NCBI GenBank assembly: GCA_032622095.1
Contig: CP136061.1
Coordinates: 136,611,587 to 136,675,586 of the forward strand
Source: Siphonodentalium dalli
Taxonomy: Eukaryota > Mollusca > Scaphopoda > Gadilida > Siphonodentaliidae
Reading direction: 5' to 3'
DNA length: 64,000 nt
A model generated the notes under the pieces. That model worked only from the letters and a program-made list of their open reading frames with translations. It searched no databases and was not told where the DNA came from. Shown piece by piece: positions 11,742 through 24,291 of this stretch (the first letter of the stretch is position 1; every line of letters begins with the position of its first letter). The position numbers and the translations under genes were made by a program.

Positions 11742-12548
11742 TAGAGCATCTGGAATGCAATGCGGTCTTTGTGACTTGTTACAAGTCATGTTTCTCACAC
11801 ATGAATACACAGCGGAAATTAATTGTAGGTCAATAGGTTACCATGCATGCAGTCAGTTGGTCAGGCGATTGTGAGGCGTGAATCTTTACATGTTTTTTTA
11901 TAGCATTGAATAAACAGGAATGAAAATTCAGTTCAGTGAGGACTTCTGCCAATAGTGTAGAAAACAAAATCATTCCTTCATCCCAACATCAGAGATATAC
12001 TGTTTTATAACAAGAACAGCCTCCTTCGTTAACCAGAAATACAATTGAAGGGAGACTACTCTATTTGATACTGACCAATAATCTCCCTCACAATTACATT
12101 GTTAATACATTTTGCGATTTATTATATCAAACTAGCAGATTAGCCCGCCATTGGCGGGATTGGTCCCATGGCTTTGGTCAATCCATTCATTTTTGTTTTT
12201 CAAGGTAACCCCGTACAGGCACGGGTACCCGTTTCAAGGTCATGTTGGGTGGACAAAATAACCGGACAAAAATATTCCCCGTCCCGAGTTCACCATACAT
12301 AACAAATTTCACGTCGATGTCACCGCTGACGACCGAGATATCGCCCAAGGTCATTTGTGGGTACCCATTTCAAGGTCAAGGTCACCTCAGGCGGACAAAC
12401 TGACCCGAGGAAAATCTCCCCCGTCCTTTGGAACCCCTAAGTACGAAATTTCGTCTCGATATTCCCAGTTTCCGAGACGGTCGATTTATACTCGTGTATA
12501 TAAACGCTCTTTAACAACGACACTGCAGATACAAACGCTCCTTAATCA
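11742..12548. other. No gene seen
   Basis: Includes 'AAGGTCAAGGTCACCT' and 'CGGACAAA...GACC' words near 12180-12420 that look like an old dispersed repeat. No open frame is convincing. Confidence 0.4.
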
Positions 12549-13040
12549 TTAACCCATCAATTCCAACGACGGTCGCAGGGTGAAGGAATGCTCTGACGTT
12601 CTCAGAAGCGGTGCGATGGCACTTCTCGTGGTTTTACCCTTAGATAGCAAGTTTGGGCTCAATCGGTGGAGCCGATGTTCGAGTCTATAAAGGATATACA
12701 CATAACGGTATGATTACGGACAAACTCAAAAATTACCAAAATATGCTAGCCCCCCCTGCTGCTGAAAATTACAATGTATTTTACATGTCTGGACACAGAC
12801 ATAAGAATCACACTACACAAAAACAGGCTTATGATGTAGGTGAAGTAACTCTAAAATTTCGGCAAGTATTTAACCCATCGATTCCAAGGATGGTGGCAGG
12901 GGGAATGGTGAAGGAGTGCTCAGACGTTCTCAAAAGTGGTGCGATGACACTTCCCGTGGCTTTTTACCATTTAATAGATAGCAAGTTTGGGCTTAATCGG
13001 TCGTGCCGTTTTCGAGTCTATAAAGGATATACACACACAT
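12549..13040 (+). repeat. Two direct repeats of about 160 bp
   Basis: A unit from AACCCATCRATTCCAA through GGTGCGATGRCACTTC to TCGAGTCTATAAAGGATAT occurs at about 12549-12706 and 12871-13037. The second is followed by a TATATA/CACACA microsatellite (13025-13075). Open frames across this block are by-products of the repeat. Confidence 0.65.
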
Positions 13041-13198
13041 ATATATATACATATATATACATATATACGGAAGTCTTAAAATATATAGTAGATGAGATGT
13101 CGTTTCTGTCTTCTTAAAACATGAAATTGTGACCCTCTTCGTCTTGTCATCATGACGGGGCAACCTTTATTTTTATATGCATTGTAAAAAGTGACTTG

Positions 13199-13372
13199 CA
13201 GTAATGCCATAAATAATCGAGTCCTTAACCACAGCAAAATGATGGGTAACTTTTCAGGATTTAGTTGGAAATATGGCTTGTTGCCATTCATCGGAAAGCT
13301 CTCACAGAGCTTTCCGATGAATGGCAACAAGCCATATTTCCAACTAAAACTTGATTATTTAGGGTATTACTG
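13199..13372. mobile_element. TAM-1 foldback element with shortened right arm
   Basis: It starts CAGTAATGCC and ends GGTATTACTG followed by TA. The central palindrome (ATCGGAAAGCTCTC / GAGCTTTCCGAT) is intact. About 36 bp of the right arm is deleted relative to the copy at 63651-63862. Confidence 0.75.
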
Positions 13373-13860
13373 TATAATCTTTTAAGATGGTATCTTATTA
13401 ATCTTATACCATTTGTGATTCTAGTTCTCACCGCTGATCATTCTGTAACCGCATTTGAAAATGTGCTACCGATAGGTATACTCATGGTTGAGGTGCCATT
13501 ATCATGAATATTCAAAAACTATGAACGAATATTCGAATACCAAGATCCACTCTTCGTTTCAGTACTACTTAACAAATAGCAATTTTAGTATTAACTTTTT
13601 AATTAGATTCTAGTGTACCATATAAAATAATGTTTTTGGAGCAAGAAGTACTCCATGAAATATGCTATTTTCATTGATGTCATTTCAATGTTTTAGAGGG
13701 GTACCAAAAATATTTTTCAAAAACAAAATGATTTCTTTGTTATCATATAGGTCTAGTTTATATGTCATACTTTGTTTCCAACTTTTTACAACAGAACGTA
13801 ATATTAGATTATGTATGTTGATCTTGTGGTTGGAGATCTGAAACCCTGAATACATCATCT

Positions 13861-14487
13861 TTAACCATTTCATGACTGGAGCTTCCTGAAATATTTTAGA
13901 AAACCCTGTGCCAATGCATTCTCTTATATATGCGAGTCGACCATAGGTACCCTCGCATATATAAGAGAATGCATTGGTCTAACAATTTTTATATTATTTT
14001 TATAATTGATAAAGAATGTAAGAAAAATTGATAAAAAAAAATGATAAAAAATTAATGAAATAATGATAAAACATGATCAAAATTGTTAAAGAATGTAAGA
14101 AAAAATGAAAAAAAAAAATGATAAAGAATGTAAGAAAAAATTATCAAAATTTATCAATTTTTTTTAAAGAATGTAAGAAAAATGATATAAAAACAATAAA
14201 ATTGTTATAGAATGTAAGAACAAAATTCTTACATTAAAGACCCTGTGCCAGTGCATTCTCTTATACATGCAAGTATAGGTCGCCTCGCATATATAAGAAT
14301 GCATTGCATGCAAGAAAAAATCATACAAAATTATAAATATTGTTAAACAATGTAAGAAAAATCAACATTTTTTATGCCAATGCATTCTTATATATGTGAG
14401 GCGACCTATACATGCATGTATAAGAGAATGCACTGGCACAGGGTCTTTAATGTTGCACCAGCACAGCCCCAGTCATGAAAGGGTTAA
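13861..14487. mobile_element. TTAA-2 element, internally expanded
   Basis: TTAA-CCATTTCATGACTGGAGC and CAGTCATGAAAGGG-TTAA (14484-14487) bound 619 bp, against about 240 bp for other copies. The extra length holds at least three hairpins (about 13910-13978, 14250-14308, 14370-14442) and five or more repeats of AAAGAATGTAAGAAAAA. Confidence 0.8.
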
Positions 14488-15719
14488 GTTTTTCCAATAA
14501 TCAACCAATTCTGTGATATTATAAGTCAGTATTATCATCTGTGATTTGCATTTATATACATGTACATTTATACCAGATTATACATAAACTTGCTCCTCAG
14601 GAAGTATTAATTTTCGGCAGAGTCTCGTGAAAGGTCGTACTTCTAACTCAGTGAGATAACACACATCTCAAAACACACTATGCTATCATCGTATATGTAC
14701 ACTCATTCATGATAAATAATCCTATGTAGTTTGTCCCCAATACTTATTCCACATAATTATTTCTGATTATATTCGAGTTAACGATAATTTAATTTGAGAT
14801 CTCTATCATCTATTTATCTTTTTATAACTATACAATTTGACCAAAGATAACAATGGTACCAGGTCATGACCAAAGGACCTCAAATAGGCAGTTATTCTCA
14901 TCAGGGTTCGCTCGACCCAAAATATGCCAAATGAACTAATGTTGTCAAATTCCAGAGGAGTTGAACATTCTGAACGGGATTAAATGAATATATTGGTTGC
15001 CATAATTGTTAATGGCATCAAAGAATACTAATATTACCAAGTGAACATCACGGTCTCACTCGATTGGCATGTCAGTTCCAAACAGTAAACATCTACAAGA
15101 ATGGAATCCAACAGTGTGCCATTGTTGTACATAATATACAAATGGAATAGACTTCAGTCACCTGAATATTTTAGGAACCTTGGGCTTATCAGATTGATTG
15201 AGAGCATTCAGATGTGAATAGTTCATAAGGTCATCATAAGCCACTCAGAAATGACAAAGCTGGTTTGATTTTTGGCAAATAATTTGTTTTCATTCAGCAA
15301 GTGGGAGAGTGAATCCTGAACCCTACATGTATATTATGTTTAATATTGTCTTCTATTTTGCATTTGTTTGAAATTATGTAATATTTTTGTATGTTCTTAT
15401 ATACAGATGTTTATATATACATCCACTTATATCCGTCCATATTTATAAATCTTCAGTATGTGTACAGTAAACATGATCTGATATTCTATTCAACATTCAA
15501 ATTTCTAATCATGCCATAATTGCATTTAATTGTTGTGATTCAAAGTTTTATGGAATCAAAAGTATTTATTAAATATATTAACAAATTAATTCTCAATAAT
15601 TTCTTGTTAATCAAATCAACCCGTTTATTACTGAATGGATCCACAATTCAGTTACAAAAGTATAAATGGAAGTGGTCTATTAATCATATGGGGCATTTTT
15701 TTAGCTTTACTTAACAAAG
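14488..15719. other. No gene or repeat recognised
   Basis: AT-rich, apparently unique sequence with no open frame longer than about 65 codons. Confidence 0.4.
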
Positions 15720-17610
15720 ACAAGCTTGAGCTTTTGCCATCCGTCCGTCCATCCATCAACAATTTCCTTTGGCTCACCCAAAAGGCTGCATCCCTCATCT
15801 GATCATCACCAAACTTCATATGAATCTTAAGGTGACCTCTAGATGGGAGCCATTGATTTTTTCCAAAATTTGTAAAACACATGGCCGCCAACAGCCATTT
15901 GGATTTTAAATCTGAAAGCAGCATTTATTGGAGAAATGTTTTGAAAATTTTGAAAAGCAGCAATTATTGGAGAAATGTTTTGAAAAAATTTTGATGAAAA
16001 AAAAATGGTGCCACGTGCCATCTTGGAATTTACTCTTTGCATGACAAAATCCTTCGGCACACCCTACAGGCCACATCCCTCATTCGATTGTCACCAAACT
16101 TCATATTGATCTTCAAGGTGACCTCTAGATGGGAGCCAACGATATTTTCCAAATTTCGTTAAAAAACATGGCCACCAGCAGCCATTTTGGATTTTACACT
16201 TTGCATGACTAAATCCTTTGGCACACCCTACATGCCACATCCCTCATCCAAACTTCATATGGTTCTTTGGGGGTGACCTCAGGCTGGAAGCAGTCAAATT
16301 TTTCTGAAATTTGTTATAAAAAAACACATGGCCACCTGCAGCCATCTTGGATTTCACATTTGAATCCATCAGCATACCCAACAGTCCACATTTATCGGAG
16401 AAATGTATAAAAGGAAAATTTACACAATACAATTCAATTACTGAAACTTTTTTACTTTCCTTCTTTATCATTCTATTGACTGCTCAGCACAAAATTATTA
16501 ACGCCTCCCCAAGTTGAGCTAGTGTCATTGTTCATTGTCTAATCGATGAAAAACATGGCAGCTGGCAGCCATCTTGAATTTTACTCTTTGTATAACTAAT
16601 CCTTTGGCACACCCTACAGACCACATCCCTCTTCACCAAACTTTATATGGATCATCAGTGTGACCTCTAGAAGGGAGCCATTGATTTTTTCCAAAATTCG
16701 TTGGAAAAACATGGCTGCCAGCAACATCTTGGATTTTACTATTTGCATAACTAAATCCTTAGATGGGAGCTATCGAATTTGAAGCGATCGATGAAAAACA
16801 TGGCTGCCAGCAGCCATCTTGAATTTTACTCTTTGTATGACTAAATTCTTGGCACACCCTACATACCACATCCCCATCATATCATTCAAACTGTATATGG
16901 ATCTTCAGGGTGACCTCCAGATGGGAGCCATCAATTTTTTCTGAAATTCATTAAATAACATGGCCACCAGCAGCATATTGGATTTCAAATTTGAATCCAT
17001 TGGCACACTCTGCAGTCTGCATTTATCGGAGAAATGTTTTGAAAAGTTAGGCATGTTTAGGATCAACTCTAGATGGGAGATATCTTATTTAATGATTTCG
17101 ATGAAAAACATGGCCGGCGGTGGCTATCTAGTATTTTACTCTTTATCTGACTAAAACCTTTGGCACACCCTATAGACCTCATCCGATCATCACTAAACTT
17201 TATATGGATCTTCATGGTGACTTCTAGATGGGAGCCATCAATTTTCTTTTGAAATTCGTAAAAAAAAAAAAAAAACATGGCTGCCAGTAGCCATATTTGT
17301 TTTACTCTTTGCATGACTTAAAATCCTTCGGCACACCCTACAGGCCACATCCCTCTTTCAATAGTCACCAAACTTCATATGGATCTTCGGGGTGACCTCT
17401 AGATGGGAGCCATCAATTATTTCTAAAATTTGTTAAAAAACATATTCAAACTGCACACCCTGCAGCCCACATTTATTGGTGAAATGTTTTAAATGAAAAT
17501 AATTTCATTTACACAATACAAGCCCTTTACTGTAACTTTCCTTCTTTATCATTCTATTCATTGCTCAGCAAATAAATTAGCTCCTCCAAGTTGAGCTACA
17601 TTTTCATTGA
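15720..17610 (+). repeat. Degenerate tandem array, unit about 180-200 bp
   Basis: Eight to nine diverged units contain, in order, GCACACCCTACAGGCCACAT, TCACCAAACTTCATATGG, GTGACCTCTAGATGGGAGCC, a T-rich AATTTTTTCC block, ACATGGCYGCCAGCAGCCAT and TTTTACTCTTTGCATGACTA. Unit length and content vary. Isolated units occur near 1490, 2511, 4290 and 62160. Open frames on the minus strand here follow the repeat and are not genes. Confidence 0.75.
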
Positions 17611-17691
17611 CACTTCAATTGTTAATACATGTACAAGTGCAGAAATTATATGCTTTCCTATTCACTAATTTGTGGGGAGGGGTTCACATAC

Positions 17692-18139
17692 CGGTAGTTC
17701 TAAGGCAATTTTTTTTACTCAATGGACACCTTTCGCATAATGAACTACCGATAGGAATTACAAATAGTGTACTACATCACTAGAATTTGTGTTCTTTCTT
17801 TCAGTTGTCATTTTTTCATATCCGTAGTTACGAATATGAGAAGCCAAGGATGTGCATGCAAGTTTTGCATGCAATCATTGAGACAACCACTGATTATGAT
17901 CTGATAATACTATTAATTATAAAATAATTACGGCAATCAGAACCATATCCATATCGCCTTACTTGAGTGTGGCAAGAAGTTTGAACAGGTCTATTTTCCT
18001 CACAGACTCATAATGCTGATAGTCGTCAATTCTGCAAAAGATTTGGACATGTCTGACAATTTTATGGCTATTAGCTATTCTTATCAGTAGTAGTTCATTA
18101 TGTGAAAGGTGACTATTATATACCCTAAGTGAACTACTC
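17692..18139. mobile_element. Inverted-repeat element, diverged
   Basis: The left stretch CACCTTTCGCATAATGAACT and the inverted right stretch AGTTCATTATGTGAAAGGTG pair over about 30 bp. Weaker pairing continues outward (GGTAGTTC / GAACTACT). No coding content is seen. Confidence 0.5.
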
Positions 18140-19393
18140 CTCAGTACATTATCTACTGGTTTTACTTCCAACGATAAGCGGAAGAAATGTTTTGCCACAG
18201 ACTTTACACATGTCTACTGAAATTTTAAGTAGAATATGACATGTTCTAAATTTGCACCAAATCTGTTGATTACCTTCATACATTAGGCTAAATAGATAAC
18301 ACTTCTCAGTCCACACATGTAGAGAGAGAGAGAAAGAGCCCCACCATAAATTTTTATTTGCAAATTCACCTATAACTGCCCCAACGGCATGCACTTTTAC
18401 GTTCTTAATAGTTATGGACATCATAGCAGCAAAGAGGTTAATCTTGAGAATAAACCACATACCAAATTTTTAGTTGATCGAAAAATGAAACAAAACATGT
18501 TGATTTTTCAATGGGTGTATAAAATGTTTTCAGTTTTGTTCTTTAGAATTATCTATGCATACACTAATTTCTAGAATTCGTGGCAAAAATGAACAAGACA
18601 GTCAATAACTGGATTCGCTCACCTGACTGTAAAGACTGCAACGGTCAGTGCTTGTCAAATTTACTTCAAAATAAGTATTTTGTACTGTACACTCAGCTTA
18701 GAAATTAAGTGTTCACATTGACATACATACACATTCACAATTCAATTAATTTTAGGTAAGAATATTAAATCTGCATTTGAGCCATACCTGACAACAGATT
18801 CAGATGTTGACATTATGTGCATCATATATGTACATGTGTTGGAAGACAAATAATTGTATTACAATAACATACATCAGAAGATTTAAATCTGAAAAGTATG
18901 TTGTCCAGAAATGAACTCGGCAGGTAGTTCGTACTCAAATATAAATGTTAAAATAGCAGGATAAGACAGTAAAAAGGTTTGAAATAACCAAGAAAATCAG
19001 TAAGCTTATTGAAAAACACCAGATAATCACTCAACACCCTCTATATAAACTTAAAAGAAAAATGATGTGTTTTTTTTCAGTGCAATATTTTCCTCATCAG
19101 AAGCCAGACCCAGCCCATGATATGATATATTTTTATAAAATAACAAATATTGGGTAAATATTATAACTAGGAGCCCCATTCTCTTGATCAATGGTCTTTA
19201 ATTTTATATTCATTTTAGTATTTAGGCAATTAAAGCCCCACCCCATGTTTAATTTGAGGAAAACATATGTGCCCCACCACCATGAGTACACATAAACATA
19301 TAAATCACGACTTTGGAGATAAAACAAAGATAAGTGGGTTAATATTACACTTGTAAACTCTGTTGAGCAGGTATTTCGATAGAAGTCAACACA
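18140..19393. other. No gene seen
   Basis: Contains an AG-rich microsatellite at about 18320-18337. No recognised exon or repeat. Confidence 0.4.
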
Positions 19394-20963
19394 TTAACCC
19401 TTTGAACCCTGGCTCCCCACAACGATCGACACCCTGACCCTGGGCTCCCAGTGGTAATTTTTATATTGTGGCCAGTGTTTAGATGTATGGTGTTGTTTAT
19501 GTTCAAGTGGTGTCACATTTCTGAAACTTTAGATGTATGTTCCCCATGGACCACTGATTATTTTACAATCTGGTTACATTGCCACGTGGTCACTCCCTGG
19601 TAACGGTTGCTAGGCATCTACCCGATATTGAAAGTAAAATACAATTATAGCTTTTACGGTCGTAATTCAGCCCAATGAAATTGCGTTTTTGATGCAGTCA
19701 ACACCCTATTGTGAAATTTGAGATATATCTGGCCAGAAGTCTGATCCTAACTTGTATTTAAGGGTAGCAACGGTTGCTAAGCAAATACCCCAAATGATCG
19801 AATGACACCATTGCCCTGTGAATCCAATTGTATTATGCCCCAATTTAGACATTCTTGGCATGCACATGCTGATGGTTATGTTCAAATGGTGCTACAGGTC
19901 TGAAATTTTACAGGTATGTTCCCATGGGCCACTGTGCATTTTTTTTTAGAACGGTATACTTTGCCGCACGATCACTCCCTGGTAACGGTTTCTAAGCAAC
20001 TACCCGGAACTGAAAGTATAATGCAATTATAGCGTCATATAATTCCGCGCTAAGAAATGGCATTTTCTATGCAGTCAATACCCTATTGTGAAACTGGAGA
20101 TACATCAGGTCAGAAGATTGAACCTACATGTAGTTTGTATTTAACGGTATCAATGATTGCTAAGCATATAGCCCAAGTGGTCGAATGACACAACTTCCCT
20201 GTGCATTCAATGGCATTACGTCCCGTTTTAGACATCGCCTATAGGGCACGGTGATGGTCATGTTCAAATGGTGCCACGAGTCTTAAACTTTACATAATTG
20301 CTCAATAATGCACTATTTGACCACGTGTTTGTAATGTGCACGCGCAAGTAGATCGGACTATAGATGGTATTGTGACCATGCAACCCATTTCCACAGTAGT
20401 ACTCTGGTGCAATGTCAAAACGTGCAGCTGTATAACGCAAATTTATGTACTATGGAGATCCTTGATGTGATTGTATCATTTCACAAAAATCCATACATTT
20501 ATCATTTTATGCTATGCGCATGCGCGAAACAAATTGACTCAAATAAGAAACTGCGTGCGCCTTCCTCACATATGACAGAACTCTGATTATGTATGCAATA
20601 CTGATTTAAACCAAAAAGAGTGATCAAAATGGTTTCTTTCTACAATCCTGCGAACCGCGCAACAATGTAGAGCTTTACCCGAATCGCTTCAAATAATGTA
20701 CGTTTGTTGAATTCTGCGCTGTGCGCATGCGCATGTTTTTCTACCCCAACTAGTCGGCAACAAACTCATACACATGCACCCATGGCACTGCTGACGTTAC
20801 TTGGGATCATTTACATAGATATCAGTGGATATACCAATGGTTATAACATGTATACACATGCTACATAGGTTTATGAATGCTGCTGGCCGCTTTTGCGACC
20901 AGTCGGGTGTATGAACGTTTTCTGGCTGGCCGCTTTTGCGGCCAGTCGGGTTCAAAGGGTTAA
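19394..20963. mobile_element. TTAA-4 element, complete, 1.56 kb, non-coding
   Basis: TTAA-CCCTTTGAACCC at 19394 and GGGTTCAAAGGG-TTAA at 20960-20963 give 12-bp perfect inverted ends. The interior has just over two tandem copies of a roughly 380-bp unit (from about 19490 and 19875; shared CACTCCCTGGTAACGGTT and CAACACCCTATTGTGAAA blocks). Near the right end are two copies of CTGGCCGCTTTTGCGRCCAG. No transposase frame is present, so it would need a partner. The inverted fragment at 458-1062 belongs to the same family. Confidence 0.85.
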
Positions 20964-20973
20964 CCCAGTGGAT

Positions 20974-21220
20974 TTAACACTTTCATGACGGGAGCTGTGT
21001 TGGTGCAGCATTAAAGATCTCTGCCAGTGCATTCTCTAAAATTTGCGAGTCTATCATAGGGAGCCTCGCATATATAAGAGAATGCACTGGCTTACAAGAC
21101 TAAGGTATATATTGTTAGGCCAATGCATTCTCTTTTATATGCGAGGCACCCTATATAAGAGAATGCATTGGCACAGGGTTTTCGCAACATTTCAGGAAGC
21201 TCCAGTCATGGAAGGGTTAA
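20974..21220. mobile_element. TTAA-2 miniature element, complete
   Basis: TTAA-CACTTTCATGACGGGAGC and CTCCAGTCATGGAAGGG-TTAA bound the copy, which has two hairpins (about 21029-21095 and 21117-21174). It begins only 10 bp after the TTAA that closes the TTAA-4 element. Confidence 0.85.
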
Positions 21221-21687
21221 TTTCATTCATAACACCTACTGTAAGCGAGGCTTTGTTTTTGCTTGATCTGTTGGGAGAATTGTTGACATTGATAATTGTT
21301 ATAAAGTCACGGGTGTAATGTATCCTGTTTTATGGTGCCCACATTCATAGTGAGCAATGGGGGATGTCCTGGGCCCGCAAAAAAGGTACCCTGCCTTGCT
21401 CACCGGAAGCTATATTTAACTAATGATGAACAGATAGTCTGCCGTCAGATAAGTTTTAGCCAGTCGAAAATAAAAAGAAGTAGAAATAAATAAAATTATA
21501 GAGCACCCTGGAAGTCAAGTATCATAACATATCAAATTTACCAGGCAGCTGTGCACTTATCAATCTAAAAAAAATCAGACAGACGACTATAGCTCCACCG
21601 GAGACTTCGCTTCAGGTGAGCTAAAAATATTAAAATATTCCTCCCCTTATAAAATTTTACATAATATCCAGAGAACACATAAATTGT

Positions 21688-22965
21688 TTAACTCTTTCGC
21701 TGCCACCCGCCACCACAGACGTACCCCCCAGTGCCACACATCCTGTACATATATCCATGTATTTCAGGTATATATGGGTAATACATTATATCTCAAGCAG
21801 TTTCTAATATAATTAGTTGAAACTTCACATGTATATAGACATAGGTATACCCTGTCGAATGCCGCCGTGGACACGCCCACCAAGGTCACGTGACATTGGC
21901 GGCCATCTTGGATTAGTGGCGATTTGCCGGTATATGTACAGTTTGTGTGGGTATGAATGGGTGTGTTGTTTGTTTTCTAATTTTCAACCCAATTATACGA
22001 TGTCCAACAGTAAGGTACACGGGAGTAACCTATATGAACCCACTTTGGACATAAAATAGGTCACGTGACCTTGGCGTCCATCTTGGATTTATGCAAGTTG
22101 CCACCTATTTGTAGCAAAATGGGATACAATGGCGCACTTTGTTGAGTTCGTGCTTTTGTTGCTTGAATATTTCCTGATAGGTACAATTCCAAATATAGAT
22201 ATATATATATAACCATACCCATATGTATATATACCTGCAGGGGGACATATGACCCTTATAAGTCACGTGATCTTGACGGCCATCTTGAATTTCAGGAAAA
22301 TTGGGTTTTACGATGATTTATGTGAATTATATGGGTCACGCGGGCGTACGCATGGTCAACTCACCAGCATAATTAATTTAGTTGCCTGTTATCACCACTG
22401 GAAAACGATACAATAGACAAGGGTTGTTCAAAACCAGTAAAGGTGTATTATAAATAAAAGGTATAAGTATCTTATGCGCCGCAGGCGCCCCTCAATTATT
22501 AGAGTGTAGAGGTTAGTTACCCACCCACCTCCCCATCCCGCCACCCATAGTATCTTATGCGCCGCAGGCGCCCCTATAGAGGCTACTGCCCACATAAATA
22601 ATAGGTACAAGTATCTTATGCGCCGCAGACGCCCCTTGATCATTAGAGTATAGAGGTAATAACAATAACTTCTTCAGTCCTGAGTCTTTTGCGAGCAGCC
22701 ATTTTCGACTGATAACCACGTGCTAACAACAATGACGCAATATTCCGGCTCTGACTGTACTCCCATAACGTCAGAAATAGCATGACCTTGAGGACATTGT
22801 CGCTTTAAATTGTTCGCGCGCAACAGTACTACAGATAAATACATTGTACACTGTCAAACATGCCGGAAAGAATAGTTATATCCAATACATTAGACTACAT
22901 ACCAAATTCGCAAAAATGCGCGATTGGCAGAAGTTCGCATTTATGCGCGTTTGGCAGCGAAAGAG
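21688..22965. mobile_element. TTAA-6 element, 1.27 kb, non-coding
   Basis: TTAA-CTCTTTCGCTGCC opens it and GGCAGCGAAAGAG closes it; the right flank reads TAAA, one base off TTAA. Inside are three degenerate units containing GGTCACGTGACCTTGG with GCCATCTTGGATT (about 21885, 22055, 22258), and three copies of GTATCTTATGCGCCGCAGRC (about 22465, 22550, 22612). No transposase is seen. Confidence 0.75.
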
Positions 22966-24289
22966 TAAATGGCCTCAATAGAAGACACCAACGACTTTAA
23001 AACTATCAAAATGTGAGTTTATTTAATAGCCACCATAAACAAGAAATAACAAGCATTTCAAATATTTATAAAATACAATTACGTTTCTGATAATATTCCT
23101 TTCACTAAAATCTTGGAATTTTCTTCAATTTCCTGAAATATCTTAAACGAAACACATGACTTTGTTTGATCAAACAAACACATGACTTATTTGTAACATA
23201 ACTTTTCAGGTTATGAAGGTTAATGTTGAAATGTTTATTATTTATTATCTTTCAGTTGATGTCTATGAATTGTCACCAAAAGTCGACTCCAGAATCCCAA
23301 GTCGATTAGTTGCATTAAATTGAGCATGCAGTGCACCACTATGTTTTAACAGAACAATGGTACAATACAATATACCAATAACGGCAATGACAGTGTTAAA
23401 AGTTAACACAAAAGCCGCGCTGTTTCGTAGAATTACTTACATAAACACCCATTATGAAATCAACATTGTTGCTAATAATAGACATCATTGTCGCGATGAC
23501 CGATTAAAGATAATGGTATCGGCTACTGTGCTTTGAAGCCTTTGATGTTCTTTCAATTTGAGTAGTGTCACGTCACATGCACATATTGTGGACACAGTGT
23601 GGAATTAATTAGTATGAGACTACGAGTATGGACTAATCTGACCGGACATGGGATGATGAATGTATCATAATACAATGCTAAACGAGAAACCTACACACAA
23701 TGAAACGCAAACCAAGACACCCGGTATTAATTAGCTGGATGCAAATATAGTAGCACCGGTTTCCGAGAGCACCTCTTCCAAGTCTAGATGTAACACCTGC
23801 GGAAAATGGGAACACTTTAACAGCAGTTATCTCACAGTGATTTACTTCAATTTTAAGATGATATCAAATATTATGTGATGACCCAATTGAAGGTAGATAC
23901 CTACTACAATGTTGGGTAGATCAAAAGACATTATCATTAGGCAAATTTCTCGTTAATTTAGTACTCAATAGCCACATAGTAAAATGGAAGTTTTCCATGA
24001 GAATGAGGGTCGTCGATTAGTCGACCTCGACTCGATTTTTTTAATGTCGATTAGTCGTTTCAATACTAGTGAAGGTTATGATAATAAAATTTAAATGTAA
24101 ATTCAAAAGCATGCATATTTTTTATATTCAGCAAATAATTGAAATTAAATACTGAATGGAATGAGACATTAGATTTCAAGTCAAGATTCCAGTGATGCCC
24201 CTCATATGCAAATTCCTTCACTTCAATTGAATTGGTCAATGATTAGTTGCATGTGCATGTGAATCCTCCATAAAAACTGAATGTGGGGC
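22966..24289. other. No gene seen; one hAT-like terminus
   Basis: Near 24005-24075 the sequence GTCGATTAGTCGACCTCGAC and GATTAGTCGTTTCAATACTA resembles the right end of the hAT-like element at 24436-25361. Its partner end was not located. The rest is AT-rich without a recognised feature. Confidence 0.35.
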
Positions 24290-24291
24290 TA

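Noticed and set aside
11589-11836. Repeated short frames encoding 'CILLYMRG...RIYKRMHWHR' at several places in the window
   Set aside because: They are translations of the shared hairpin module and recur wherever it does, on both strands; they are not genes.
12653-13117. A 154-codon frame
   Set aside because: It spans two direct repeats and a TATATA microsatellite; composition follows the repeat.
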